A DNA stretch of 10,203 nucleotides from CAYRYU01 sp964428355 (GTDB taxonomy: Bacteria; Muiribacteriota; Ozemobacteria; Ozemobacterales; Ozemobacteraceae), in NCBI GenBank assembly GCA_964428355.1, contig CAYRYU010000164.1, positions 1 to 10,203 of the forward strand. The letters are read 5' to 3'. Of this stretch, positions 1-7,200 are shown in pieces. A model generated the notes under the pieces. The model searched no databases, had not been told where the DNA came from, and worked only from the letters and a program-made list of their open reading frames with translations. Position 1 is the first letter of the stretch; the number at the start of each line of letters is the position of its first letter. The position numbers and the translations under genes were made by a program.

Positions 1-3000
1 CCACGTCTCCGATGATCGTATGATCCCGCCGCTTTTCCGAGCCAAGGAAACCCATTATCACGGTTCCCGAATTCACCCCTCCTGCCACCCCAAACGGAAG
101 GGCTTCACGGGCCTGGAGTTCCATGATCCTGGACAAGGTTCGAACAACCCTTTGAGCTGCGGCGGTGGAGTCGATCCCGTGCTGAAAGAAAGCAAGGACC
201 TTGTCTCCCATCAGTTTGTCGATATCCCCCCCCTCCGAGATGACCGCACGGCAGACCTCTCGCACCTGAACGTCAAGACGCCGGATGAGGGCTTCCGGAG
301 CTTCTTCTCCGCCTTCATGTTCCAGGCCGCGAAAACCCAGGAAAAGGGCTGTTCCCTCACACCGGAATCCCCCCGCCCCCCCTTCTCCGAATTCTTGGGA
401 CGAATGCTTCGGCGACCCCTCTCCTTCGTGAGGCGGGGGCGAGTCTTTCGGGGGACCATCCGGGAAAACCGAACCGGTGAAGCCCGTCCGCACAGCCTCC
501 CGGGCTCGAGCCGAGACCATCCGTTCGATCAGCTCTCCGCTTTCGAGATCGCGGGCCATGGAATCGTAAATTTCGCAGAGCCGGCCAAGTTCGTCCGAGC
601 GCGATTCACCGGTCCGGAAGGTGAAGTTGCCGTCCCAGACCTGTTTCATTCCGTAAGTCAACGACTCGACAGGGCGAAGGATATCCTTCGAGCAGATCCA
701 TGCAAGAACCCCGATCAGGAAAATGGAAACCAGCATCAGACTGATCTGAGTCTTTCGGAAGTCCTCCACCCGCCTTCGCAAGGGTGCCTCGGGAGCCATC
801 CCGACGAGGACGAACTGGTGCTCGGAGAAGTTGGGAACTCCCTCCACCAGATAGGTTTCCCCCGCCCGGGTAAAGGTGAGACCAACTGGGGAATTCATGC
901 TGAGGGCGATCCGGCCGGTCTCCCTGATGAAAGGGACCATCTCTCCCGACTCGGGAATCATCCGGCCTCCAACCCTGCCAACTTCAAAAGCATAGATCAT
1001 CGTGGACTCCGTCTTTTGGCCAGCGGGGTTTGAGCAGTTTCCCCGGTTTGGGGTTCGGAGATCCTGCGAAGCCAGGACGCGGTCCATGTTCCGGTAATCC
1101 GACCACCGGTTGGGATAGACGAAAAGGAAGCAGAAACGGGCATCCTCGGGGGAGGGCGAAAAGCACTGGAACATCGTCGTTCGGGTCATTCCGGAATGGA
1201 CCTGAAAAGGGCTCTCCTGCCCGAACACGAAATCCATGTAGCGGTCGGAGCCCAGGAAGGTGCGGGTTACTTTTCGGGCGGCATCGGCGGCCATTTCCCG
1301 TTTCGGGTCCTCCCGACTTCCGGGCATGTCCAGATGATCCTGATCCGGATCACGGTCCTTCGGTGAAAGGCGCTGGAAGACATCGGCCGAAAGCTTTTCG
1401 AAAAAGTCGCCGCTGAGGCCCGCGCTGGTTTCCGATGCGATGTTCATCTCCACCTTGAACCCGGAACGGCCGGCAATCAGGAAGGTCATGATCCCAACGG
1501 GATAGGTTCCCGGGTAATCCTCACTCAGCCGGGTTTTCAGCGTATCACGGGCCTCTATTCCTGAAGGGGAACTCGCGAGGGGGATTCCTGCGCTCCAGTC
1601 TTCCTCTGCCTTCCCAAGGAGGGAAATGAGATGGGGATCCCTTGCGGTGGAGGCAAGTTGGTCCCATTCCCACCGCTGGGGGGCCAGGAACCGCCTCTGG
1701 AAATCATCGAGTCTGCGCTGGATTCGAAACCGCTCATCCCGTCGCAGACTCTGGAGATGCTCCCTTCCGAAATCCTCCGTAACCCAGAAGACCGTGGTCA
1801 GCGGAACCAGCGTTGCCAGGATGAACGCGGTGAATAACTGGCTGCTCATGTGGCGTGCGAGGCCCCGTTCGAGGAAGATGGAGATGCCAATGAACCCGAG
1901 GGCGATGAGACCTGCAAGCGGAAGAGCGACTGCGAGAGTTTCCCTCATACGGCCCTCCAGCTCGGAGGGTTTTGGGATCGGAGTCATCGCGAAGGCGGTA
2001 TACTCCATCTCGAGGGAGGAAGTTCCCGTCGAGACAACCCAGTCACTCGCCCCGGATGAGGGGATTCCACCGGATAGAAGGGGAAGGAAGGGGGATCTGT
2101 TGATCCTTCCGCTGCCGAGAGGCTTTCCTTTTCCTCGCGGGATCAGGGTTAGAAGTGTTTCACTGTCGTCATACAGGGAAAGAAGCGTTCTGGCGGAGTT
2201 CCAATCCCTGTCTTGGGGAATGACCAAGGCGATTCCCCCGAAACAGTTTTTCCATCGCTCTTTCATTGAGAAACCCGTCAAAAACCTCCTTGGGGTAACC
2301 TCTCCCCCCGAGTCAGGCATTTGAAGGGGATCCCACCCCGGCCGGCAAAGGATCTGCCAGAAAAGGTAAGCCGGCTTTCCGTCGAACTCTATCGTAACGC
2401 ACTTTCCGCGCAGCATCCTTACCCGGCTTGGGCCGATGTCAGCCTTGAATGCCGATTTCAGCTCCTCCGCCCTAACGGAATACGAGCCTGGCGGGTAGCC
2501 TCCGAGGAGATGTTCGATGACGAGGTAGGAAAGCAGCTTTTCGACGAATTTGGAGCTGGGGGTATCCTCTCCCTTGACCCAAACCGAGGAGAAGGCAATG
2601 GAGTTGATGTCCTCCAAAGACGGATCAGTGAGAGACTGCTGGGTTACTGCGGCTGCGAGGATCGGACATCCCCGCTGTCGGAGGGACTTCAAGGAATCCC
2701 TGGCGGACTGTCCCAAAACGTCCAGGGAAGGCACGGAAGACACCTCGTTAGCCTTGAAAGCGACCTCATCAGCAACTTTCTGGAACCTCTCCTCGATGAA
2801 GATTCTTCCGAAGTTCAAGACCTTGATCCTGTCGAGGGCAGCGGCGTTCTTCTCCTCGGCCAATGCCTTCCTGCGCTCCAGATCGGCTTTCCCCGAAATC
2901 TCGAGGGAGCGGAGGAGAAGTCCGAAAGAACCACCGAACAAAAGGAGGATGAACAGGAAAAGCCCAGCCCTCAAGGCGAAAAACCCGATCGGGAAGCCGG

Positions 3001-3040
3001 GGCCCGCTCCGGAATCTCGATGTGGCCGATCCATGCTCAT
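1..3040 (-). CDS. Receptor-type class III nucleotidyl cyclase homologue, subunit B (C2-like); 3' end beyond the window
   Basis: The frame is open from ATG at 3040 to the left edge (1013 complete codons) with no stop. I see one membrane segment near residues 22-43, a first extracytoplasmic region to about 368, a hairpin of two segments (about 369-390 and 402-420), a second extracytoplasmic region to about 765, a fourth segment (766-787), a HAMP domain (788-840, signature SDELGRLCEIYDSM), a Pro/Gly/Glu-rich linker (857-891) and a class III cyclase domain from about 893. That domain keeps the purine-type lysine K942 (in DKLMGD), the second metal aspartate D946 and T1008 in DHTIIGD. The first metal aspartate is replaced by G902 (LFLGFRG), so a homodimer should be inactive. 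The domain continues past the edge, so its Asn/Arg pair cannot be read. It is a paralogue of the upstream cyclase (same layout) and overlaps it by ATGA. The family is certain; the role as C2-like partner is inference. Confidence 0.9.
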   Translation of the reverse strand, partial: MSMDRPHRDSGAGPGFPIGFFALRAGLFLFILLLFGGSFGLLLRSLEISGKADLERRKALAEEKNAAALDRIKVLNFGRIFIEERFQKVADEVAFKANEVSSVPSLDVLGQSARDSLKSLRQRGCPILAAAVTQQSLTDPSLEDINSIAFSSVWVKGEDTPSSKFVEKLLSYLVIEHLLGGYPPGSYSVRAEELKSAFKADIGPSRVRMLRGKCVTIEFDGKPAYLFWQILCRPGWDPLQMPDSGGEVTPRRFLTGFSMKERWKNCFGGIALVIPQDRDWNSARTLLSLYDDSETLLTLIPRGKGKPLGSGRINRSPFLPLLSGGIPSSGASDWVVSTGTSSLEMEYTAFAMTPIPKPSELEGRMRETLAVALPLAGLIALGFIGISIFLERGLARHMSSQLFTAFILATLVPLTTVFWVTEDFGREHLQSLRRDERFRIQRRLDDFQRRFLAPQRWEWDQLASTARDPHLISLLGKAEEDWSAGIPLASSPSGIEARDTLKTRLSEDYPGTYPVGIMTFLIAGRSGFKVEMNIASETSAGLSGDFFEKLSADVFQRLSPKDRDPDQDHLDMPGSREDPKREMAADAARKVTRTFLGSDRYMDFVFGQESPFQVHSGMTRTTMFQCFSPSPEDARFCFLFVYPNRWSDYRNMDRVLASQDLRTPNRGNCSNPAGQKTESTMIYAFEVGRVGGRMIPESGEMVPFIRETGRIALSMNSPVGLTFTRAGETYLVEGVPNFSEHQFVLVGMAPEAPLRRRVEDFRKTQISLMLVSIFLIGVLAWICSKDILRPVESLTYGMKQVWDGNFTFRTGESRSDELGRLCEIYDSMARDLESGELIERMVSARAREAVRTGFTGSVFPDGPPKDSPPPHEGEGSPKHSSQEFGEGGAGGFRCEGTALFLGFRGLEHEGGEEAPEALIRRLDVQVREVCRAVISEGGDIDKLMGDKVLAFFQHGIDSTAAAQRVVRTLSRIMELQAREALPFGVAGGVNSGTVIMGFLGSEKRRDHTIIGDV
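3037..3040 (-). other. ATGA stop/start overlap coupling the two cyclase genes
   Basis: The TGA of subunit A (3039-3037) shares bases with the ATG of subunit B (3040-3038). This arrangement is typical of translational coupling and roughly equal synthesis of partner proteins. A second in-frame ATG for B lies two codons further on (3034) but has no comparable Shine-Dalgarno site. Confidence 0.9.
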
Positions 3041-5955
3041 TTCCGACTCCCAGGTGGGATCGAACCCGCTGGGAAAAAGAACGCCGTGGGATCGTCCGGG
3101 TGGGGCGCCATGGTCGACCCGAGGACTCCCGAAAGCTCCATGGTTCGCTCATCCGAAACGAGAGGAAAGTGGGAGACTCCCTTGCTCATCGCTTCGAGAA
3201 CGACCGCACGTTTCATCGGGGTTCCGATTACTGCAAAATCGAATCTGATGGATGGGTCACCAACGCCGCCGATGACGACCTTCCCGGCGGCCAGGCCGAT
3301 CCCGATCCTGTAGGGGAAAGAGCCGGCAGCTTCACGCTCCCGGTTGAGTTCGGAGAGGCGTTCAAGCATGGCGATTCCGGCCCGCACGGGGGCTTCCCCG
3401 GAAGACTGCAACGGTTCCTCGAAAACCGCCAGGATCGCGTCTCCGATGAACCTGTCAACCTGTCCCCCGAAGCCATCGATGATTACGGACATCTCCTGGA
3501 AATGGCGGTTCAGAAGACCCGTAATCTGATCGATCGGCTTGGATTCGCAGAGAGTGGTGAAGTCCCGGATGTCGGAAACCATGGCAACGATCTTGGCGGA
3601 GCGTCCTGCAACAGCCTTCGCGGGTGATTCATGCCGGGAAAGGGCATCCAGGGCCTTTCCGGAAACAAGAGGGGCGAACCTCGCTCTCAGGGCCAACCCA
3701 TCGGTCATGTGATCGAAGGATCGGGTAAGAAGGCCGATCTCGTCCGCGCGGGAGACTCCTATCCTTTCAGGGAGTTTTCCCTCCAAAACGGCAGCCATGG
3801 CCTCTTTCAGATTTATCAAAGGAATCCCGATCCGGTGCCAGGCAAAGATGCCGAACGCCGTGGCGATGAGGAATCCCAGGAGGGGAAGACCAACAAGGAT
3901 GTCGGTCAGCAGTCGGAGCTCCCGGCGGATAGGTTCAAGAGGAGCCTGGATACCGATCACCTGATGGAACATTGCAGAAGAGATTTTCGCCAGCAGGAGA
4001 GAATCCCCCCCATCGACCTGCCGAAGGCGGCTTCCGTAGCGGGCCATCTTCAGGACTGAAACGGTTTCACGCGATGGTCTGTGGCGCAACTCCGGCCGTC
4101 GCAGGTGGCCGCCCAGAAACGCCTTCAGATCAGGATTGCGCCTGTTGAACTCAGCGAGCGCGGAGTCGATCATTTCATATCGGAGCTTTCCCGGTTTCCA
4201 GAGCACCATGAAGGCCACCGGCTCCCTTCCGGCGACAGGCAGCAAGTTGAAGAACTGGAAGGTCGGGCTTTTTCCCGAAGTCAGAACCTGGATGGACCCC
4301 AACCGCTCTTCCGTGTGGAGGGAAATACTCCGCATCCCCGTGAACCGGACGAATCCCTTGACTATCTTGCGATCCTCCGCAGGAACGGGATTCTCACCCG
4401 GCGGTTCGGACTTGTGAACCTCTCTGTACCTGTCCCTGAGTGTGGTGATCAAGGTTGCTCTCAAGAATCGCACCTCGAGTCCTTCGGCCCGTCGTATCGG
4501 AACATCCGAGCTCGTGGCAAGGGAGTGCCCCTCCGCGTCGATGAACTCCAGGTGCGAGACCGGGAGTTTCAGGCCGGCATCCTCGAGGCACCCCATAGCG
4601 ATTTTTAGAAGTTTTTCCCCGGTCCGGGTCTTCTTGAGACCATTTTGAGAAAGCAGTTCCCGGATTTCGCCGTTAGCGCTGATGCGAGAGAAAGCCGCCT
4701 GGTAACGGTTTCGGAAAGCCGCCTGGCGGCTTTCCATCCGTTCGATTTCGGTTTGGAGCCGCTTTTTAAGATTCTCGGAAAGGGTTCTCCCTCTCTCCGA
4801 GCGGTAGATTGCGCACGCGGAGACGGCCAGGGACAGTGGAAGTCCGAAGGCGAGAGAAAAAACGAGCGCGAATCTCGACTGGAAGCGGATGCCCGGAAAG
4901 CGTCCTCTCCCATGCAGGAAAAGGAAAGCGCTTCCAAGCAAAAAAACTGTGACGGAGATCATCTCCATTGAGGTGATCGGGCTGCTGAGTGGAGCCCTCC
5001 TAGGTAGCAGAACCACGGAAAGGTGCGTCGAGTTGGGAATCGCACGGGTGGACAGGTCCCATTCACCGACCGTGGATCTCCAGGGGTGGGTCGAGAAATC
5101 CGCCCTCTCGAGCGAAAGATGTCTTCGGTGTGGTTGGAAAGCTTCCACCCAGAGTCGGAAGGACTTCGACCGCTCCAGACCCCGGGAAAGAATGTTCGGA
5201 ACAGCGGAGGGGAAATAGGCTGCGAAAGCTGCGAACGCCCTCCGGCCCCGGAGGGCATTCTCCAAGGCAAGCCTGAAAGCCGCCTCCCGGAGGTGGGGTT
5301 CGTCGGGAACCAGGATGAGGTATCCCAACCCTCCCATCTTGTGGGAAAAGCGGTGATCCCATGCGAGCCAGTGATACCTTCCCCTGAAGATCACCCGTAC
5401 CGGGAGGCCCCTGAGGAAATCTCCCATCAGGTCGGGAAGAATGTTTTCCCCGAAAAACTTCTTCAGCATCTTCGTGGCGAGACTCGCTTCAGTGGGGTCC
5501 TGTAGCTTTCCGGCATTCCGCCTGACCAGGAAGGAAAAGATGATTCCGAACCCCTTCCTGCCCTCGGGAAGGAGGTCCGGGGCGGAAATGAGCTCGAAAC
5601 CGGCGGGGTTTCCGATAGCGGGGATTCGGAAGAGAAATGTCAGTCCCCCAGGGAAGATCCCGAAAGTTTGCCGGGCCCATCGGATCGCTTTTCCGTTGAA
5701 AGTCCCGGATTTCCCCGGCCCCAGGACACTGCGAAGGAAGGCTCCTCCCCGGAGTTTCAGCTGCTCACGGGGTTCCCAGCCCAGGGCAAGGGCGTCATGG
5801 ATTTCGGCGGCGGTCCTTTCCTGATCCAGATTGTCGAAGAACTCCTGCCTTTCTGCGGTGAAACGCCATCCTCCCAGGAGAACGAGTATCGGGAGAGAGC
5901 CAAGAAGCAGGAAGAAGAGCCCATTGAAAACCTTTCTGAACCAAGCCCTTGCCAT
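3037..5955 (-). CDS. Receptor-type class III nucleotidyl cyclase homologue, subunit A (C1-like), 972 aa
   Basis: A four-pass membrane protein: hydrophobic segments near residues 11-30, 332-348, 361-384 and 682-705 enclose two large extracytoplasmic regions. The second contains FIDAEGHSLATSSD (471-484), reminiscent of Cache/PAS-like sensor folds. A HAMP domain follows (about 706-757, signature DEIGLLTRSFDHM) and then a cyclase domain (about 785-940). Both metal aspartates are present (D795 in SDIRDFT, D839 in DRFIGD, 44 residues apart as in known enzymes). The purine lysine is R835, the second purine position is A908, and the transition-state Asn and Arg are K915 and V919 (in IGTPMKRAVVLE). 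Alone it should bind metal-nucleotide but not cyclise it. The ATG at 5955 directly follows an in-frame TGA, so no earlier start is possible in this frame; I see no clear Shine-Dalgarno site. It lies 59 bp downstream of the secreted-protein gene and overlaps the next cyclase by 4 bases. Confidence 0.92.
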   Translation of the reverse strand: MARAWFRKVFNGLFFLLLGSLPILVLLGGWRFTAERQEFFDNLDQERTAAEIHDALALGWEPREQLKLRGGAFLRSVLGPGKSGTFNGKAIRWARQTFGIFPGGLTFLFRIPAIGNPAGFELISAPDLLPEGRKGFGIIFSFLVRRNAGKLQDPTEASLATKMLKKFFGENILPDLMGDFLRGLPVRVIFRGRYHWLAWDHRFSHKMGGLGYLILVPDEPHLREAAFRLALENALRGRRAFAAFAAYFPSAVPNILSRGLERSKSFRLWVEAFQPHRRHLSLERADFSTHPWRSTVGEWDLSTRAIPNSTHLSVVLLPRRAPLSSPITSMEMISVTVFLLGSAFLFLHGRGRFPGIRFQSRFALVFSLAFGLPLSLAVSACAIYRSERGRTLSENLKKRLQTEIERMESRQAAFRNRYQAAFSRISANGEIRELLSQNGLKKTRTGEKLLKIAMGCLEDAGLKLPVSHLEFIDAEGHSLATSSDVPIRRAEGLEVRFLRATLITTLRDRYREVHKSEPPGENPVPAEDRKIVKGFVRFTGMRSISLHTEERLGSIQVLTSGKSPTFQFFNLLPVAGREPVAFMVLWKPGKLRYEMIDSALAEFNRRNPDLKAFLGGHLRRPELRHRPSRETVSVLKMARYGSRLRQVDGGDSLLLAKISSAMFHQVIGIQAPLEPIRRELRLLTDILVGLPLLGFLIATAFGIFAWHRIGIPLINLKEAMAAVLEGKLPERIGVSRADEIGLLTRSFDHMTDGLALRARFAPLVSGKALDALSRHESPAKAVAGRSAKIVAMVSDIRDFTTLCESKPIDQITGLLNRHFQEMSVIIDGFGGQVDRFIGDAILAVFEEPLQSSGEAPVRAGIAMLERLSELNREREAAGSFPYRIGIGLAAGKVVIGGVGDPSIRFDFAVIGTPMKRAVVLEAMSKGVSHFPLVSDERTMELSGVLGSTMAPHPDDPTAFFFPAGSIPPGSRK
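3047..3051 (-). promoter_or_regulatory. Ribosome binding site of subunit B, inside the end of subunit A
   Basis: On the minus strand GGGAG stands 6 bases before the ATG at 3040, within the last codons of subunit A. This supports 3040 as the start of subunit B and allows independent re-initiation as well as coupling. Confidence 0.65.
4713..4735. repeat. Perfect 23-bp palindrome inside subunit A (11-bp arms, 1-base centre)
   Basis: GGAAAGCCGCC, then T, then GGCGGCTTTCC. It encodes part of the helix after the third membrane segment (ESRQAAF). A near copy of the left arm (AAAGCCGCCTGG at 4691-4702) repeats at 4715-4726, matching the twice-occurring protein motif QAAF. No T-run follows on either strand, so it does not look like an intrinsic terminator. 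Confidence 0.85.
5237..5256. repeat. Perfect inverted repeat inside subunit A (9-bp arms, 2-base loop)
   Basis: GCCCTCCGG, then CC, then CCGGAGGGC. It encodes NALRGRRAF in the first extracytoplasmic region. It may be chance in GC-rich coding DNA; its function is unknown. Confidence 0.8.
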
Positions 5956-6014
5956 TCATTGAATTCATAACCGAAGTGTGGGGGAAAAGCAAATCCAGGA
6001 AGGGCTGCGACGGC

Positions 6015-7067
6015 TCATTCTCCGATAGTCTGGAGGGGGCCTCCCTCTTCCTTTGAGGATTCCTTGAGTATGGAACGGGCCTTCTCGATCTGGGTCTCCG
6101 CTTCGGAGCTGAGTTTGAGATCCACCTTGTTCACCTTTGGGTCCGGACGAATTCCCTGAATGGTGCGAAAGAATTCGGTTTCGTTTTCTCTCAACCTATT
6201 ATAACAGGTAACGAAATTGGGTATGTATCCCTCTCTACCGCCAACGAATTTGACCTTGACCCCCTTCGATCCGCCTGGAAATTTCTCTGGAACGTCAGTG
6301 AAATAGGCTTTTTCGGTCACCTTCAGCAAACTTTCGAGCCGGTCACGCATCCCATCCTGTTCGGAATACAATTCCTTCGCAAGATCGACTCTGGATGAGG
6401 AGGGACAGGAATCGAGAGTCGTCTCGAAACGTTTCTTGGCTTTCCGGGCTTCCTCGAAAATCTGGTCGAAGGAATCCCCGTCGAACTTCATTGTGAAGCC
6501 ATCGTTGTTGTCGAGCGATAGGAAACCCCCGCCTTCGTAACTGAACATGACGGAATTGATCACGGCTTCTTCCGTCTCGCCTTTCCATGGCCATACAGAG
6601 TAACCGTCTTCCCAGAACCAAAGTTCCATCAAAGAGGGCTGGCGCACTCCATAGACATACGGACTCTTTCCGATTCTCAGGATTTCCTTAGCCAAAGACT
6701 CGATCTGGTTCTGGTTCGAGTCTTTTTCCCGCTGGCTCTTGGCGGTCTCGTTCAGCTTTTCGCAGCACTTGATAGCCCTTCCGAGCGCGCAGATGCGTTC
6801 TCCGATCTCGAAGCTGACACCTCGTGCTACCCTCGCCGGGGTTGTTTCCCTCGTCGACAGGATCGTACGCTGGCTTTGCTTGATGTAAACATCCCGGGCT
6901 TCGGCATACTTCCCCTGGTCGTAGAGTGTCTGGGGGTTGGGACCGAGCACTTTGTCCTTCAAACTGTCAAGCAAACCTGCGGACGACGGCACCTGCAGGG
7001 CAATGAGGAAAAACGCGAAAACGATCAGGAAGCAACTCGACCGTGCAAAGCGGGCCCCGATTTTCAT
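6015..7067 (-). CDS. Secreted protein of unknown family, duplicate 1 (350 aa)
   Basis: I do not recognise the family. The N-terminus is a Sec-type signal peptide (basic residues, hydrophobic stretch 12-24, likely cleavage near PSSA, residue 30). The mature protein starts with one TPR-like helix pair (QTLYDQGKYAEARDVYIK, 47-64), followed by a conserved helical block with Cys101-Cys102, an aromatic-rich segment (LWFWEDGYSVWPW, 149-161), a variable loop (178-196), a charged helix (200-218) ending in Cys221, and an end region with Cys288. The stretch GVKVKFVGGREGYIPNF (269-285) faintly recalls an SH3-like strand pattern; that is only an impression. The reading frame stays open upstream to 7148, but 7067 is the right start: it has AGGAG 7 bases upstream and aligns with the start and signal peptide of the paralogue. 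It lies between that paralogue and subunit A, all on one strand. Confidence 0.85.
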   Translation of the reverse strand: MKIGARFARSSCFLIVFAFFLIALQVPSSAGLLDSLKDKVLGPNPQTLYDQGKYAEARDVYIKQSQRTILSTRETTPARVARGVSFEIGERICALGRAIKCCEKLNETAKSQREKDSNQNQIESLAKEILRIGKSPYVYGVRQPSLMELWFWEDGYSVWPWKGETEEAVINSVMFSYEGGGFLSLDNNDGFTMKFDGDSFDQIFEEARKAKKRFETTLDSCPSSSRVDLAKELYSEQDGMRDRLESLLKVTEKAYFTDVPEKFPGGSKGVKVKFVGGREGYIPNFVTCYNRLRENETEFFRTIQGIRPDPKVNKVDLKLSSEAETQIEKARSILKESSKEEGGPLQTIGE

Positions 7068-7200
7068 TTGTTTTCTCCTTTTCTTTTCAAAAGCTGGATC
7101 CACCAAAAGAATTGCGTGGCTTTCAGTGGACGTAGAACAATCTCCCACGGATCAACCAGATCCGGACGGGAAAAGCCAATCCAGGAAAGGCCGGGACCGC
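7068..7200 (-). other. Intergenic spacer between the two duplicated genes, with a short inverted repeat
   Basis: This 133-bp spacer holds the junction of the tandem duplication (about 7154-7167) and the leader of duplicate 1. CGGATC and GATCCG form a perfect 6-bp inverted repeat with a 5-base loop at 7148-7164. No T-run follows in the direction of transcription, so I do not call a terminator. The arm nearest duplicate 1 also occurs in front of duplicate 2 (8334-8339) but the partner arm does not. Confidence 0.5.
7075..7079 (-). promoter_or_regulatory. Ribosome binding site fixing the start of duplicate 1 at 7067
   Basis: AGGAG on the minus strand, 7 bases before ATG 7067. It rules against the longer frame starting at 7148, whose extra 27 residues are charged, lie before a complete signal peptide and have no counterpart in the paralogue. 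Confidence 0.7.

Larger units (their letters stand above)
5982..7153. repeat. Tandem duplication, copy 1
   Basis: Direct repeat unit covering the secreted-protein gene and both flanks. Landmarks match copy 2 at exactly +1186: GGGAAAAGC at 5982, the stop codon at 6015, the start codon at 7067, GAACAAT at 7135 and ACGGATC at 7147. Similarity runs past the stop codon and upstream of the start codon, so the DNA segment, not only the gene, was duplicated. Confidence 0.85.

Noticed and set aside
20..1033. Plus-strand open frame of 337 codons opposite subunit B
   Set aside because: It lies wholly antisense to an unbroken cyclase gene with clear domains. Its translation is rich in Pro, Arg and His with no domain pattern or convincing start site. 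The codon bias of the real gene leaves the opposite frame open.
335..3234. Sequencing error or pseudogene decay as the cause of the missing catalytic residues
   Set aside because: Both frames are open throughout with intact motif spacing, and the losses fall on opposite halves of the active site. Random decay would not be expected to produce that pattern, although a single-base error at 335-337 cannot be excluded without read data.
1626..3313. Plus-strand open frames of 232, 330 and 232 codons overlapping one another opposite subunit B and its junction with A
   Set aside because: They overlap in different frames, are antisense to a real gene and span the A/B junction without any coding signature.
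7068..7148. 27-residue N-terminal extension of duplicate 1
   Set aside because: It would put charged residues before a complete signal peptide, has no equivalent in the paralogue, and the AGGAG site points to 7067.
7148..7164. Inverted repeat between the duplicated genes as an intrinsic terminator
   Set aside because: The stem is only 6 bp and no run of T follows in the direction of transcription.
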